From contig CASICT010000035.1 of the NCBI GenBank assembly GCA_949373265.1, forward strand, positions 1 through 19,273: a stretch of 19,273 nt of DNA, written 5' to 3'. Positions 1-7,570 of the stretch are shown piece after piece. The notes below the pieces were generated by a model. That model saw only the letters and a program-made list of their open reading frames with translations, had not been told where the DNA came from and did no database searches. The DNA comes from Candidatus Poseidoniaceae archaeon. GTDB taxonomy: Archaea; Thermoplasmatota; Poseidoniia; Poseidoniales; Poseidoniaceae. Both the position numbers and the translations under genes were made by a program. Every line of letters starts with the position of its first letter. Position 1 is the stretch's first letter.

Positions 1-2
1 AA

Positions 3-2051
3 CATGTAGTGGTTTACAACACGCCACCTAATACAGATGGAAGTTATTATTACGGGGTAATTAGCACTTTAGAAGATGGTTCAATTATCGATAATCTTTC
101 ACTAGGCAATGCTTCTTTGAGCGAACCTGTTAACGAATTAGGATCTCCTATTACCTCCCCATATGGCCTCCAAGCAATCTATGATATTGAGAATGGGACC
201 ACTTATCTAAGTTGGATCGATGTATCCCAAGTTGATGCATCAATCGGTTCTATCCATACGACATCTATCTGGAGCCATTCTACTCAAGCAAACATTAGCA
301 ATTGGATGAGTTTGAACAAAACACAAATTGTAGCAAATCTTTCTTCGTCTGTAAATTCTTATGAAATCGTACATCTATCTGACGTAAGTCGTGTAAACTT
401 CTACACCGTCTTGCACTCTTTTGATGGCGAACTAGACGCCCGTCTTCTTTCGGGTAACACCCTGATTGAAGGTCTGAGTGAAGATAACGTAGGTCCTGTA
501 ATCGATGGAACTTTACTCGCACACTTCAATGCTACAACAGATAAAACTGCTCTAAATTGGAATGGTTCTGTAATTGAAGATGTAAATCACACATTGCATA
601 TTTGGCGCAGCATCTCTGCAATTTCAGACATTCACGCTGATGGAGTCGAAGAGATTGTTCAATTATCTGCAAATTCAACCCACTATAACTTCACTGTAGA
701 ATCGGGATATAGTGGCGAGTCCTATTATTTGATTACTCTTTCAGACGAATTTGGTAACCATCAAACAAATCTTGCATTGGCACCTAATGCTCACGTTTAC
801 GAGTACACCTTGACGACCAATCAAAACATCGTCACCGACTTGTCTGCATCACATTCACTGGGTGTTACACAGTTAACATGGACTGATTTAGCCGACCATT
901 CAGAAGCGACCTATCAAATCTGGAGGTCTACTACAGGTCAAATTAATTCATCCACATTCAATACTTCGAATGTAACTCTTCTAGCAACAGTCGAAGCAGG
1001 AGTTGAACATTACAATAACACATTTGCAGACGGAGTTTCTGAATACTCTTGGTATGCGGTTACAGCAATTGCATCTTTTGGCACAGGGAATACTACTTAC
1101 TCGCAAACCAACCTTTCACTAACCCTGAATTCACTCAGTGCATATGTTGGTGAAGATACAAAGAAACCTACAGCGCCTGTAGTATTGAATGCCAACTATC
1201 TGGTTAATGGTACAACACAGATCAGTTGGATGGGCGGTGCCCAGGAACAAGACACAATGTGGACAGTATATCGAAATCTGTACACTGAACTCGATGAAGA
1301 AGCCTTCTGGGTACAGGTAGCTCAAATGGAAAATGACGGAATTTCCCTACATACCATATTCGTTAACACCCTAGCACAGACTGGAGAAGTTGTAACTCCA
1401 GTTTACGCTATTGGAGCCACAGATGCATTTGGTAATGCAATAGAATTTGAAGATTGGAGATTAAGTAGTTCGGTGAATGAAGACCGCCAATCGCCTTACT
1501 TGCAATTACAACTCTATGATTCTCAAATGCAACTTGAGACCAGCCGTTGGTTCAATGGAGGGGAAAGTGCAACTTTTTCCAATCTAGCAGTTGATAACTA
1601 CACAATTAAATTCGCAGTAAGTGATGATGCGGCATCTATTGATTATACAATGTCGACCGATTCAGAATCTAAAAACCTGAATCTTGCAGTCGGACTTGCA
1701 CAAATCACCATGGCTGTTTCTGAAGAGATGGCTAACATCTCAATCTCCTTTACAGTGACCGACTTTACAGGAAATACTGCCTCATTTAATACCCTTTTCT
1801 GTACATCTTGTCTCATCCAAGAAAATACCGAAATACAGGTGGATGATGAAGAGAAAGAGGTTGCTGAAGACAAAGAAGAAGTCAACGACCCAAATGTTAG
1901 AATCTTGATTGGAGTATGTATTATCCTATTATTGATTATCATCTCCCTTATGTTCCGTGGTCCAAAGCCCAGCATTACAAAACCAGAGAAAGCACTTTCT
2001 GGACTCCCATTGAAATCTGAAGACCAATGGATTTCAAAGTACATCAATTAA
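3..2051 (+). CDS. Fibronectin-like cell-surface protein with C-terminal membrane anchor (5' end missing)
   Basis: The frame is open to the left edge, so the gene starts upstream; the GTG at position 9 is only the first possible start codon inside the window. At least four spaced segments share a pattern of a strand ending in SW, NW or TW followed about 20 residues later by an aromatic-rich strand such as HIWRS, YQIWRS or WTVYRN (near residues 63-90, 178-201, 286-307 and 402-423, counting from the GTG). This resembles fibronectin type III-like beta-sandwich repeats. Asn-X-Ser/Thr sequons are very frequent, as in glycosylated archaeal surface proteins. A CxxC pair (CTSC) precedes an acidic Glu/Lys-rich stalk, then a hydrophobic helix at about 630-649 and a short basic tail of about 31 residues predicted to be cytoplasmic. 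The protein is therefore probably displayed outside the cell and anchored by its C-terminus. The ligand is unknown. The exact repeat family is my inference from pattern alone. Confidence 0.8.
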   Translation, partial: HVVVYNTPPNTDGSYYYGVISTLEDGSIIDNLSLGNASLSEPVNELGSPITSPYGLQAIYDIENGTTYLSWIDVSQVDASIGSIHTTSIWSHSTQANISNWMSLNKTQIVANLSSSVNSYEIVHLSDVSRVNFYTVLHSFDGELDARLLSGNTLIEGLSEDNVGPVIDGTLLAHFNATTDKTALNWNGSVIEDVNHTLHIWRSISAISDIHADGVEEIVQLSANSTHYNFTVESGYSGESYYLITLSDEFGNHQTNLALAPNAHVYEYTLTTNQNIVTDLSASHSLGVTQLTWTDLADHSEATYQIWRSTTGQINSSTFNTSNVTLLATVEAGVEHYNNTFADGVSEYSWYAVTAIASFGTGNTTYSQTNLSLTLNSLSAYVGEDTKKPTAPVVLNANYLVNGTTQISWMGGAQEQDTMWTVYRNLYTELDEEAFWVQVAQMENDGISLHTIFVNTLAQTGEVVTPVYAIGATDAFGNAIEFEDWRLSSSVNEDRQSPYLQLQLYDSQMQLETSRWFNGGESATFSNLAVDNYTIKFAVSDDAASIDYTMSTDSESKNLNLAVGLAQITMAVSEEMANISISFTVTDFTGNTASFNTLFCTSCLIQENTEIQVDDEEKEVAEDKEEVNDPNVRILIGVCIILLLIIISLMFRGPKPSITKPEKALSGLPLKSEDQWISKYIN

Positions 2052-2069
2052 ATTAAGCATAGAAAATAA

Positions 2070-2087
2070 TCAGCATGGTTACGCTGA
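2070..2087 (+). terminator. Weak hairpin after the first surface-protein gene
   Basis: TCAGC and GCTGA can pair as a 5-bp stem around an 8-nt loop, 19 bases past the stop codon, and a T-rich stretch follows. It is a weak candidate for transcript ending. I see nothing else in the rest of the gap up to 2220 apart from an in-frame extension of the next gene that lacks signal-peptide character. Confidence 0.2.
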
Positions 2088-2220
2088 GTTGATGGTTTAT
2101 TCTCTTCTATAAAGAAAAACTCCATTGCTAACTACCGTCTTAGGATGGCGACAGTTTACGCTTATGATTCTCAATATTATCAGCCGGGTAGTTAATGTAG
2201 TAAAAGTTCTCGCCAAAGCC

Positions 2221-5200
2221 ATGAATGATATGTCTTCACTCAAGATAAAGCCTGGTTTTGCCTTCCTTATGGCACTAGCCTTGATCACTACCTCCTTTGC
2301 AGGAACATCGTATGCAGACCCTGTAACCGGTGGAAATGGAACAGGATCCGGAGCCGGTAATGGTACAATGGCAAACACGAACACATTTGTGTCTATGAAC
2401 TATTACACCGAAGTAGCATTGGTTGAATACGATGATGCAGGTGCAGGTAATACTAACCTTACAGTCGATTTATATATCTCTGAAGTAGGATTTGAAAACA
2501 ACAATTGGACACTTTCCACTGACGCTATCTCTGAACAAGACAACACCACATGGAACACACATTATTCGGAATTTAACTTGTCAGTATCTACAACTATTGT
2601 TGAAGAAACTTGGTACAACGTGGACGCTACAGTCTACAACGACACTGACTATGAAGTAGGATACGGTTACATGCAAATCTGTATGTACAACGGCAGTGTA
2701 TGTGAAGAAATAGATGAAGCAGAAGAAATGTTTGATGAAATCGATGCCGACGGTGATGGAGCCATTAATGGTACAGAACTAATCAATCACGAAAACCTGA
2801 TGCGCAGCGAAGACAATCAATCTCCAATGAACAGCACTGAAGAAAGCGAACTTCTTGCTGAAATGGCACAATACGACATTGGCTGGATGAGTACTGAAAG
2901 TAACGACACAGAAGATGCAAACGATAGCATGCTTGAATTTAATGAATTCATGAGCTACTACTACGACAACATTTCCATTGGAGATGTCGAATACCACCTC
3001 ACCTCTGATGGATTTTTAGAAATTGAAATTTTATACTCCGGAGATTATTATGGGTATGCCATTGTTGAGATTTACTCTGCAGGCAGTCTTCCAGGCGATA
3101 ACTGGACCATGGTTTTCAACTCGTCGCAAATCTCACTGTATTTCTTTGAGATAGACTTGGAAGGGAACAACCTCACTGAAAGTGTGTACTATGTTTACAT
3201 CCACCTCTACAGCGATGATGGAACGTTATTGTCCACTACCATGGGCCCGATCGTAAATTACGATTACGACCAAATGATGTTTGATATGTATGACAGTGAC
3301 ATGAGCGGTAACATTTCTGTAGACGAATTTATTGAGTCATTGGATAATATGAGCCAGGAAGATGGCCAGCCACCAATGGACAACTCATCGAAAGACAGGT
3401 TTACCAACCTGTTCTTGACCGAAGATACCAACGGTGACGAAGAACTAGACCTAGTTGAATTCTTATCTTTTATGGAATCACTCAACAATGAAGGTAACTA
3501 CACAGAATTAGAGATGATGATGATGATGACCGATTCTGACCAAGACGGCAACATCACGCTCTCTGAATTATTAGACAGTAGAATCTCTGAAGATGAAATA
3601 GATGTAGATAGAATGACTACCTTCTACACCAACCTCTTCAACTTTGAAGACGAAGATAGCAATGAAATGCTTAACTTTAGCGAATTTGAATCGTTTTACG
3701 TAAATCTAGACAACCTCATGGGCGACTACTGCTACGACGTCATGGCTGGAGATGCAATCACAGCTGAAGGAACATTCGAAGACGAAGAAAGTGGAAACCA
3801 GACCGATTTGATGTTAGGCGACAACGCCCCTTCAAACGGTACCTTCTGTGAATGGACCGAAATGAGTTCCGATGCCCTCATATTAATGTTGGACACAGAC
3901 GGAGATGGCTACCTTAGCCTGTCTGAAGTCTCGGCTGAAATGAGTAATGAAAATGAAACAGCCGACGATGAAATGAGACTTGGATGGATTTTCGAGTCCG
4001 CCGATTCTGATGGTAGTGGTTTGCTTGACAATCTCGAATTCGGTGAATTCATGATGCAACTTCATGAGGAGTACTTCCCAACAGATGCTCAAATATTCGG
4101 CATGTACGACACTGATGGTGACGGTAACCTTAGCCTGTCTGAAGTCTCGGCTGAATTCAGTAATGAAAACGAAACAGCTTACGATGAAATGAGACTTGGA
4201 TGGATTTTCGAGTCCGCCGATTCTGATGGTAGTGGTTTGCTTGACAATCTCGAATTCGGTGAATTCATGATGCAACTTCATGAGGAGTACTTCCCGACAG
4301 CTGTCCAAATTATGGAATTATTCGATGCTAACGGTGACGGTAGTGTTTCTCTTACAGAAACATTCGCTTTCATCAACGAAGGTTCGGAAAACGATGACGA
4401 TATCCTTTCTGCAGTTGAAGAAGAATACCTTGGAGTGTTGTTTACAATCCACGATACTGACGGTGATGGATTGATGAGTGCTAGCGAATTCCCTGATTTC
4501 TATCATTCCTTCTTCGAGAAAGAAGACCACGATAATGATGGAGACCATGAAATAGACATGGGTTGCTACGACGTTGTCAACCACGTAACCATTGACACAC
4601 TAGACAATCAGATGGACTGTGAATATGCGGGATACATGTGGACCGAAAACATGGACCCCAACGATGGAGAGCACCAAAATAATGAAACCGATTCTAATGA
4701 AACCGATTCAGGAGATTCCGATTCAGGAGAAGACGAAGTTAACTTCGATTCAGTAGATGTTTGGTTTGAACAGTGGAATGATGGTTCAATGGAACTCGTA
4801 TTTGTCGAATTGGGTGCAATCACCAACGCTGATGGAATCCAATATCTCGTCATGATTGCAGACTCTCAATACGGTAACAATGACAGTATCGTCGATCAAT
4901 CTGAATTGGAAATGCTCATTGCACATTATTCAATGTTCATCGATGTCGATGGAAATGATGAAGGCCTCACTCTTGACGGAAACACTGGCGAAGTTGTTGA
5001 CTTCTGGGTCGAAATAGAAGGACTAATCGAAGGCGATGATGTTGTGTTTGTACGCCTTGGAACAGTGGTTGAATTCCCAGTATCCGGTACTTATGCGGAC
5101 TCCACCAGCCATGTCTTTATCGTCGACAGAACAGGCGATGAAAATGGAGCAGGAGAAGACTTTACTTCTACACAAGAAGTTTGTGAGAACACAGTTCGAG

Positions 5201-5877
5201 TTCACAACAGTGAATCCTGGAACATCGCAACAGTTTCCACAACCGGAGATGAAATGTCCTTCAACTATGAAGAAACCAACGACATGTGGTATGCTGAATC
5301 AGATATCTGTGACGCATCAGGCACAATCACGTTCGATCTTGTAAAAGCAGAGAACTCGACCATGCCTGCTGAAGAACAAGAAGACTGGACTTGGGAAGAT
5401 GAAGAAATGAATCTCCTCCCAATCTGTGATTGGTTTTACGATGTCACTTTCGCAAATGGCACCATGATTTCTGAACAAGGCGTTGATGAAGCAACAGGCG
5501 GCGACCGAATCATTACACTCGCTGATGATGCGGCTTACGAAATAGGCGTCTACTGCTGGGATCCTGAGGGAGGTAACATGACCGTTACTCTCTCGAGTTC
5601 ACTAGGAAATCAGACCAACACCAGTATGGGATATGCTTGGAGCTGGATGAGTTTCGCTCTCCCTGCTGGCACCGGTGGTAACTTCACCATCGATATCTCA
5701 TGGACTGATGGCTACCATTCAGAGTCTGGGAATCTAACTGTTATCGCTACTGGCGATGGCAGTGCTGGCGATATCAGTGATACTGAGGCTGAAAGCGAAG
5801 GAATCCCAGGGTTCACATCTGTACTGGGCGTTCTTGCGTTCCTCGGTGCGGCTGTACTTTCAGGGCGTCGAGACTGA
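2221..5877 (+). CDS. Secreted multi-EF-hand calcium-binding protein with PGF-CTERM sorting tail
   Basis: The frame opens at 2125, but ATG 2221 is preferred because it begins a clean signal peptide: basic start, hydrophobic FAFLMALALITTSFA, and a likely cut after TSYA near residue 32 (ATG 2230 is nearly as good). The mature protein is very acidic. Eleven 12-residue loops fit the EF-hand rule (Asp at 1, Glu at 12) at about residues 175, 358, 402, 438, 477, 558, 595, 630, 667, 702 and 745; examples are DADGDGAINGTE and DTDGDGYLSLSE. A twelfth at about 769 has Met at position 12. Residues 558-701 contain a near-identical duplication, described separately. Five Met codons in a row occur at 3514-3528. 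A non-EF region (about 840-970) and a beta-rich C-terminal domain follow. The end, with PGF at 1196-1198, a hydrophobic helix and GRRD, matches PGF-CTERM, the signal cut and lipid-linked by archaeosortase A in Euryarchaeota. The likely role is a calcium-binding surface protein; the partner is unknown. Confidence 0.88.
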   Translation: MNDMSSLKIKPGFAFLMALALITTSFAGTSYADPVTGGNGTGSGAGNGTMANTNTFVSMNYYTEVALVEYDDAGAGNTNLTVDLYISEVGFENNNWTLSTDAISEQDNTTWNTHYSEFNLSVSTTIVEETWYNVDATVYNDTDYEVGYGYMQICMYNGSVCEEIDEAEEMFDEIDADGDGAINGTELINHENLMRSEDNQSPMNSTEESELLAEMAQYDIGWMSTESNDTEDANDSMLEFNEFMSYYYDNISIGDVEYHLTSDGFLEIEILYSGDYYGYAIVEIYSAGSLPGDNWTMVFNSSQISLYFFEIDLEGNNLTESVYYVYIHLYSDDGTLLSTTMGPIVNYDYDQMMFDMYDSDMSGNISVDEFIESLDNMSQEDGQPPMDNSSKDRFTNLFLTEDTNGDEELDLVEFLSFMESLNNEGNYTELEMMMMMTDSDQDGNITLSELLDSRISEDEIDVDRMTTFYTNLFNFEDEDSNEMLNFSEFESFYVNLDNLMGDYCYDVMAGDAITAEGTFEDEESGNQTDLMLGDNAPSNGTFCEWTEMSSDALILMLDTDGDGYLSLSEVSAEMSNENETADDEMRLGWIFESADSDGSGLLDNLEFGEFMMQLHEEYFPTDAQIFGMYDTDGDGNLSLSEVSAEFSNENETAYDEMRLGWIFESADSDGSGLLDNLEFGEFMMQLHEEYFPTAVQIMELFDANGDGSVSLTETFAFINEGSENDDDILSAVEEEYLGVLFTIHDTDGDGLMSASEFPDFYHSFFEKEDHDNDGDHEIDMGCYDVVNHVTIDTLDNQMDCEYAGYMWTENMDPNDGEHQNNETDSNETDSGDSDSGEDEVNFDSVDVWFEQWNDGSMELVFVELGAITNADGIQYLVMIADSQYGNNDSIVDQSELEMLIAHYSMFIDVDGNDEGLTLDGNTGEVVDFWVEIEGLIEGDDVVFVRLGTVVEFPVSGTYADSTSHVFIVDRTGDENGAGEDFTSTQEVCENTVRVHNSESWNIATVSTTGDEMSFNYEETNDMWYAESDICDASGTITFDLVKAENSTMPAEEQEDWTWEDEEMNLLPICDWFYDVTFANGTMISEQGVDEATGGDRIITLADDAAYEIGVYCWDPEGGNMTVTLSSSLGNQTNTSMGYAWSWMSFALPAGTGGNFTIDISWTDGYHSESGNLTVIATGDGSAGDISDTEAESEGIPGFTSVLGVLAFLGAAVLSGRRD
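3892..4323 (+). repeat. Two tandem 216-bp units inside the EF-hand gene
   Basis: Units 3892-4107 and 4108-4323 each encode 72 residues with two EF-hand loops (one DTDGDG type, one DSDGSG type) separated by a helix containing DEMRLGWIF. Bases 3965-4079 and 4181-4295 are identical over 115 bp, including every third codon position, and 3911-3939 matches 4127-4155 over 29 bp. A third, strongly diverged unit follows (loops at residues about 702 and 745). The identity at silent positions points to recent duplication or gene conversion. Confidence 0.92.
4681..4725 (+). repeat. Short 15-bp tandem repeat coding an acidic linker
   Basis: Three consecutive 15-bp units encode NETDS, NETDS and GDSDS; the first two differ by only one base. 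They form an acidic Ser/Thr-rich linker between the EF-hand half and the C-terminal half of the protein, a typical slippage-prone spacer. Confidence 0.75.
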
Positions 5878-5900
5878 AACCAGTCCTGATGCAGTAAATT

Positions 5901-5936
5901 AGCACCACAATGTGGTGCTCAACGCTTTGTTTGCGT
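5901..5936. terminator. Paired hairpins between convergent genes
   Basis: AGCACCACA and TGTGGTGCT form a 9-base inverted repeat around a single A (5901-5919; as a physical hairpin, about 7 bp with a 5-nt loop). A second small stem, ACGC/GCGT with loop TTTGTTT, follows at 5922-5936. They lie 23 bases after the EF-hand gene and 48 bases beyond the stop of the minus-strand zinc-ribbon gene, so they could end transcripts from both sides. The AGCACC/GGTGCT stem recurs behind rps10 at 13087-13102. Confidence 0.5.
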
Positions 5937-5983
5937 ATGCTAGGTTGTCCACGAAGTTCTGTTCAATCCTTTGATGAAGAGAA

Positions 5984-6388
5984 TTACTGACCCCGTGAAG
6001 TTAGTTGCTTGATTTTATCATTAATTTTACGAAGGATCTGAACAATGGCTGGTAATATCAAAATACAAACAGCAAAAAAGCCACCCACTATGAAAACAAC
6101 TATCCCACCTTCACAATCAAATGGTTCAGGAATTGAATACATCCCGCTAACAGCTGGTTCACAATTTCTAATACCTTCAGTCGTCCACAGCAATAGGGCA
6201 CTAATTATTGATAATATGAAAAATGCAAGGCCAGAGAGATATCCCCATTTTACGAAATTATCTGCTGTCCATAATGATGGCGAGTCCCAAGAGAAATTCT
6301 CTCCACATTGAGGGCAATCAAACAATCCATACGCGCCATCATCTAATTCAATATCTTCTTCACAATGAGGACACTGAATTTCTATCAT
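5984..6388 (-). CDS. Small zinc-ribbon protein with two transmembrane helices
   Basis: This 134-residue protein starts with a short zinc-ribbon-like segment: CPHC at residues 6-9 and CPQC at 25-28, suited to bind one zinc ion in the cytoplasm. Two hydrophobic helices follow at about 48-68 and 94-119, and the tail is basic. The loop between the helices carries two further cysteines (76 and 92) that could form a disulphide outside the cell. An AGGA sequence lies eight bases before the ATG, consistent with this start. The gene begins 53 bases downstream of ilvE on the same strand, so the two may be co-transcribed, though no functional link is evident. The function is unknown; tiny zinc-ribbon membrane proteins of this layout could act as sensors or adaptors, but that is only a guess. 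Confidence 0.8.
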   Translation of the reverse strand: MIEIQCPHCEEDIELDDGAYGLFDCPQCGENFSWDSPSLWTADNFVKWGYLSGLAFFILSIISALLLWTTEGIRNCEPAVSGMYSIPEPFDCEGGIVVFIVGGFFAVCILILPAIVQILRKINDKIKQLTSRGQ

Positions 6389-6441
6389 GGTTTCCTACCA
6401 TCAGTTCCTAACAATTCGTATTGAATAAGATTTGGCCGGTT

Positions 6442-7470
6442 TCAAAGTCCAGGTACTGGGTGAACCCATCCAAACAGATCTTCATCGATTTCGTTTTGGA
6501 TATTAGTTAGAGCATCATACAACTTTACTGTTAAATCTCCGGGAGTAACTCCATCCGAATAGGTGGCGGTATTGTCCCCTAGAGTGATTGAACCGATTGG
6601 AGAAATTACGGCTGCAGTCCCACAACAGAATGCTTCTTCAGCACTCATAGCAAATTCAGCGAGAACTTTGGATTCTACAACTTTGTATCCCATATGTCTT
6701 GCAAGTTGAATTATTGAATTTCGAGTAATCCCAGGTAGGATTGTTCCTGTTAATTCAGGGGTGTACAATACTCCATCCTTCAGACAGAAGAAATTAGCAG
6801 CACCAACCTCTTCGACATATTTGTGTTCTTCAGCATCAAGATAGATGACTTCAGCAAAGCCAGCTTCCTTTGCTTTCCTTGATGGCATCATCCCAGGCGC
6901 ATAGTTTCCTATTGCCTTCACGCCACCAGATCCTCCGGGGGCTGCACGGTGATGTTCATCGCTAATGAGTAAATTAATGCACGACATTCCACCCTTGAAG
7001 TATGGACCAACTGGTGTGACATAGATCATGAATGTATATTCGGGAGCAGGTGCGACTCCCAAAATAGCACCGCTTCCATTCAACAGAGGTCTGACGTATA
7101 GTGCGCCCTTACCCATTGGCGGGACCCAGCGTGAATTCTGTTGTACACACTGTTCTACAGCATCGATGAAAATCGATTCAGGAACAGGCGGCATTTTCAA
7201 TCTATCAGCGCCTCGTTGCATACGTCGGGCATTTTCTTCCGGGCGGAATAAAACAACCCTATCGGCTGCTGTACGGTATGCCTTCATTCCTTCGAATAGG
7301 CCTTGGCCGTAATTGATGACTCCTGCTGCTGGAGAAATTGATATGTTGCCGTAGGGGTGCATCTGTCCCGGCTTCCAAGGAGCGTTTATTGCAGTCTTTG
7401 CAATGTACATGTGGTCAGTCTCTGTCATAGAGAATGTTAGAGAGTCCCAATCAACCGGTGCTTCGCTCAT
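6442..7470 (-). CDS. ilvE: Branched-chain amino acid aminotransferase
   Basis: This is a PLP-dependent fold type IV enzyme that transfers the amino group between glutamate and the keto acids of leucine, isoleucine and valine, the last step of their synthesis and the first of their breakdown. Landmarks include WDSLTFSMTETDHMYI at the N-terminus, NYGQGLFEGMKAYR, FRPEENARRM, RPLLNGSGAILGVAPAPEYT, PGGSGGVKAIGNYA with the Schiff-base lysine (about residue 185), YVEEVGAANFF, GTILPGITR and CCGTAAVISPIGSI. The length of 342 residues is normal for the family. The sequence style is that of the large (eukaryote/plant-like and many bacteria) BCAT group rather than the shorter archaeal/E. coli type; this is from memory, not alignment. 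The frame also allows a TTG start at 7539 with AGGA seven bases before it, adding 23 residues; I prefer ATG 7470. The gene is divergent from polB and upstream of the zinc-ribbon gene. Confidence 0.93.
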   Translation of the reverse strand: MSEAPVDWDSLTFSMTETDHMYIAKTAINAPWKPGQMHPYGNISISPAAGVINYGQGLFEGMKAYRTAADRVVLFRPEENARRMQRGADRLKMPPVPESIFIDAVEQCVQQNSRWVPPMGKGALYVRPLLNGSGAILGVAPAPEYTFMIYVTPVGPYFKGGMSCINLLISDEHHRAAPGGSGGVKAIGNYAPGMMPSRKAKEAGFAEVIYLDAEEHKYVEEVGAANFFCLKDGVLYTPELTGTILPGITRNSIIQLARHMGYKVVESKVLAEFAMSAEEAFCCGTAAVISPIGSITLGDNTATYSDGVTPGDLTVKLYDALTNIQNEIDEDLFGWVHPVPGL

Positions 7471-7570
7471 CGTAGCGGACCAGCGCCCACCTGTATTCAA
7501 TGATTGTGCGCGAAATGGCTGAAAGTTCTCTTTCGACAAGTTGTTGTCCTATCGACTTTCACAGTGTTAC
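7471..7570. promoter_or_regulatory. Divergent promoter region between ilvE and polB
   Basis: One hundred bases separate the two preferred start codons, so both promoters must lie here or inside the opposite gene. I cannot point to a convincing TATA box. If both alternative TTG starts (7539 for ilvE and 7541 for polB) were used, the gap would shrink to one base, which makes those starts less likely to be used together. Confidence 0.35.

Noticed and set aside
2125..2220. N-terminal extension of the EF-hand protein from TTG 2125.
   Set aside because: It would place about 30 residues before a good signal peptide; ATG 2221 explains the export signal.
3883..4308. A 141-residue open frame on the minus strand.
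   Set aside because: It is the antisense shadow of the duplicated EF-hand units; its own internal repetition is inherited from them.
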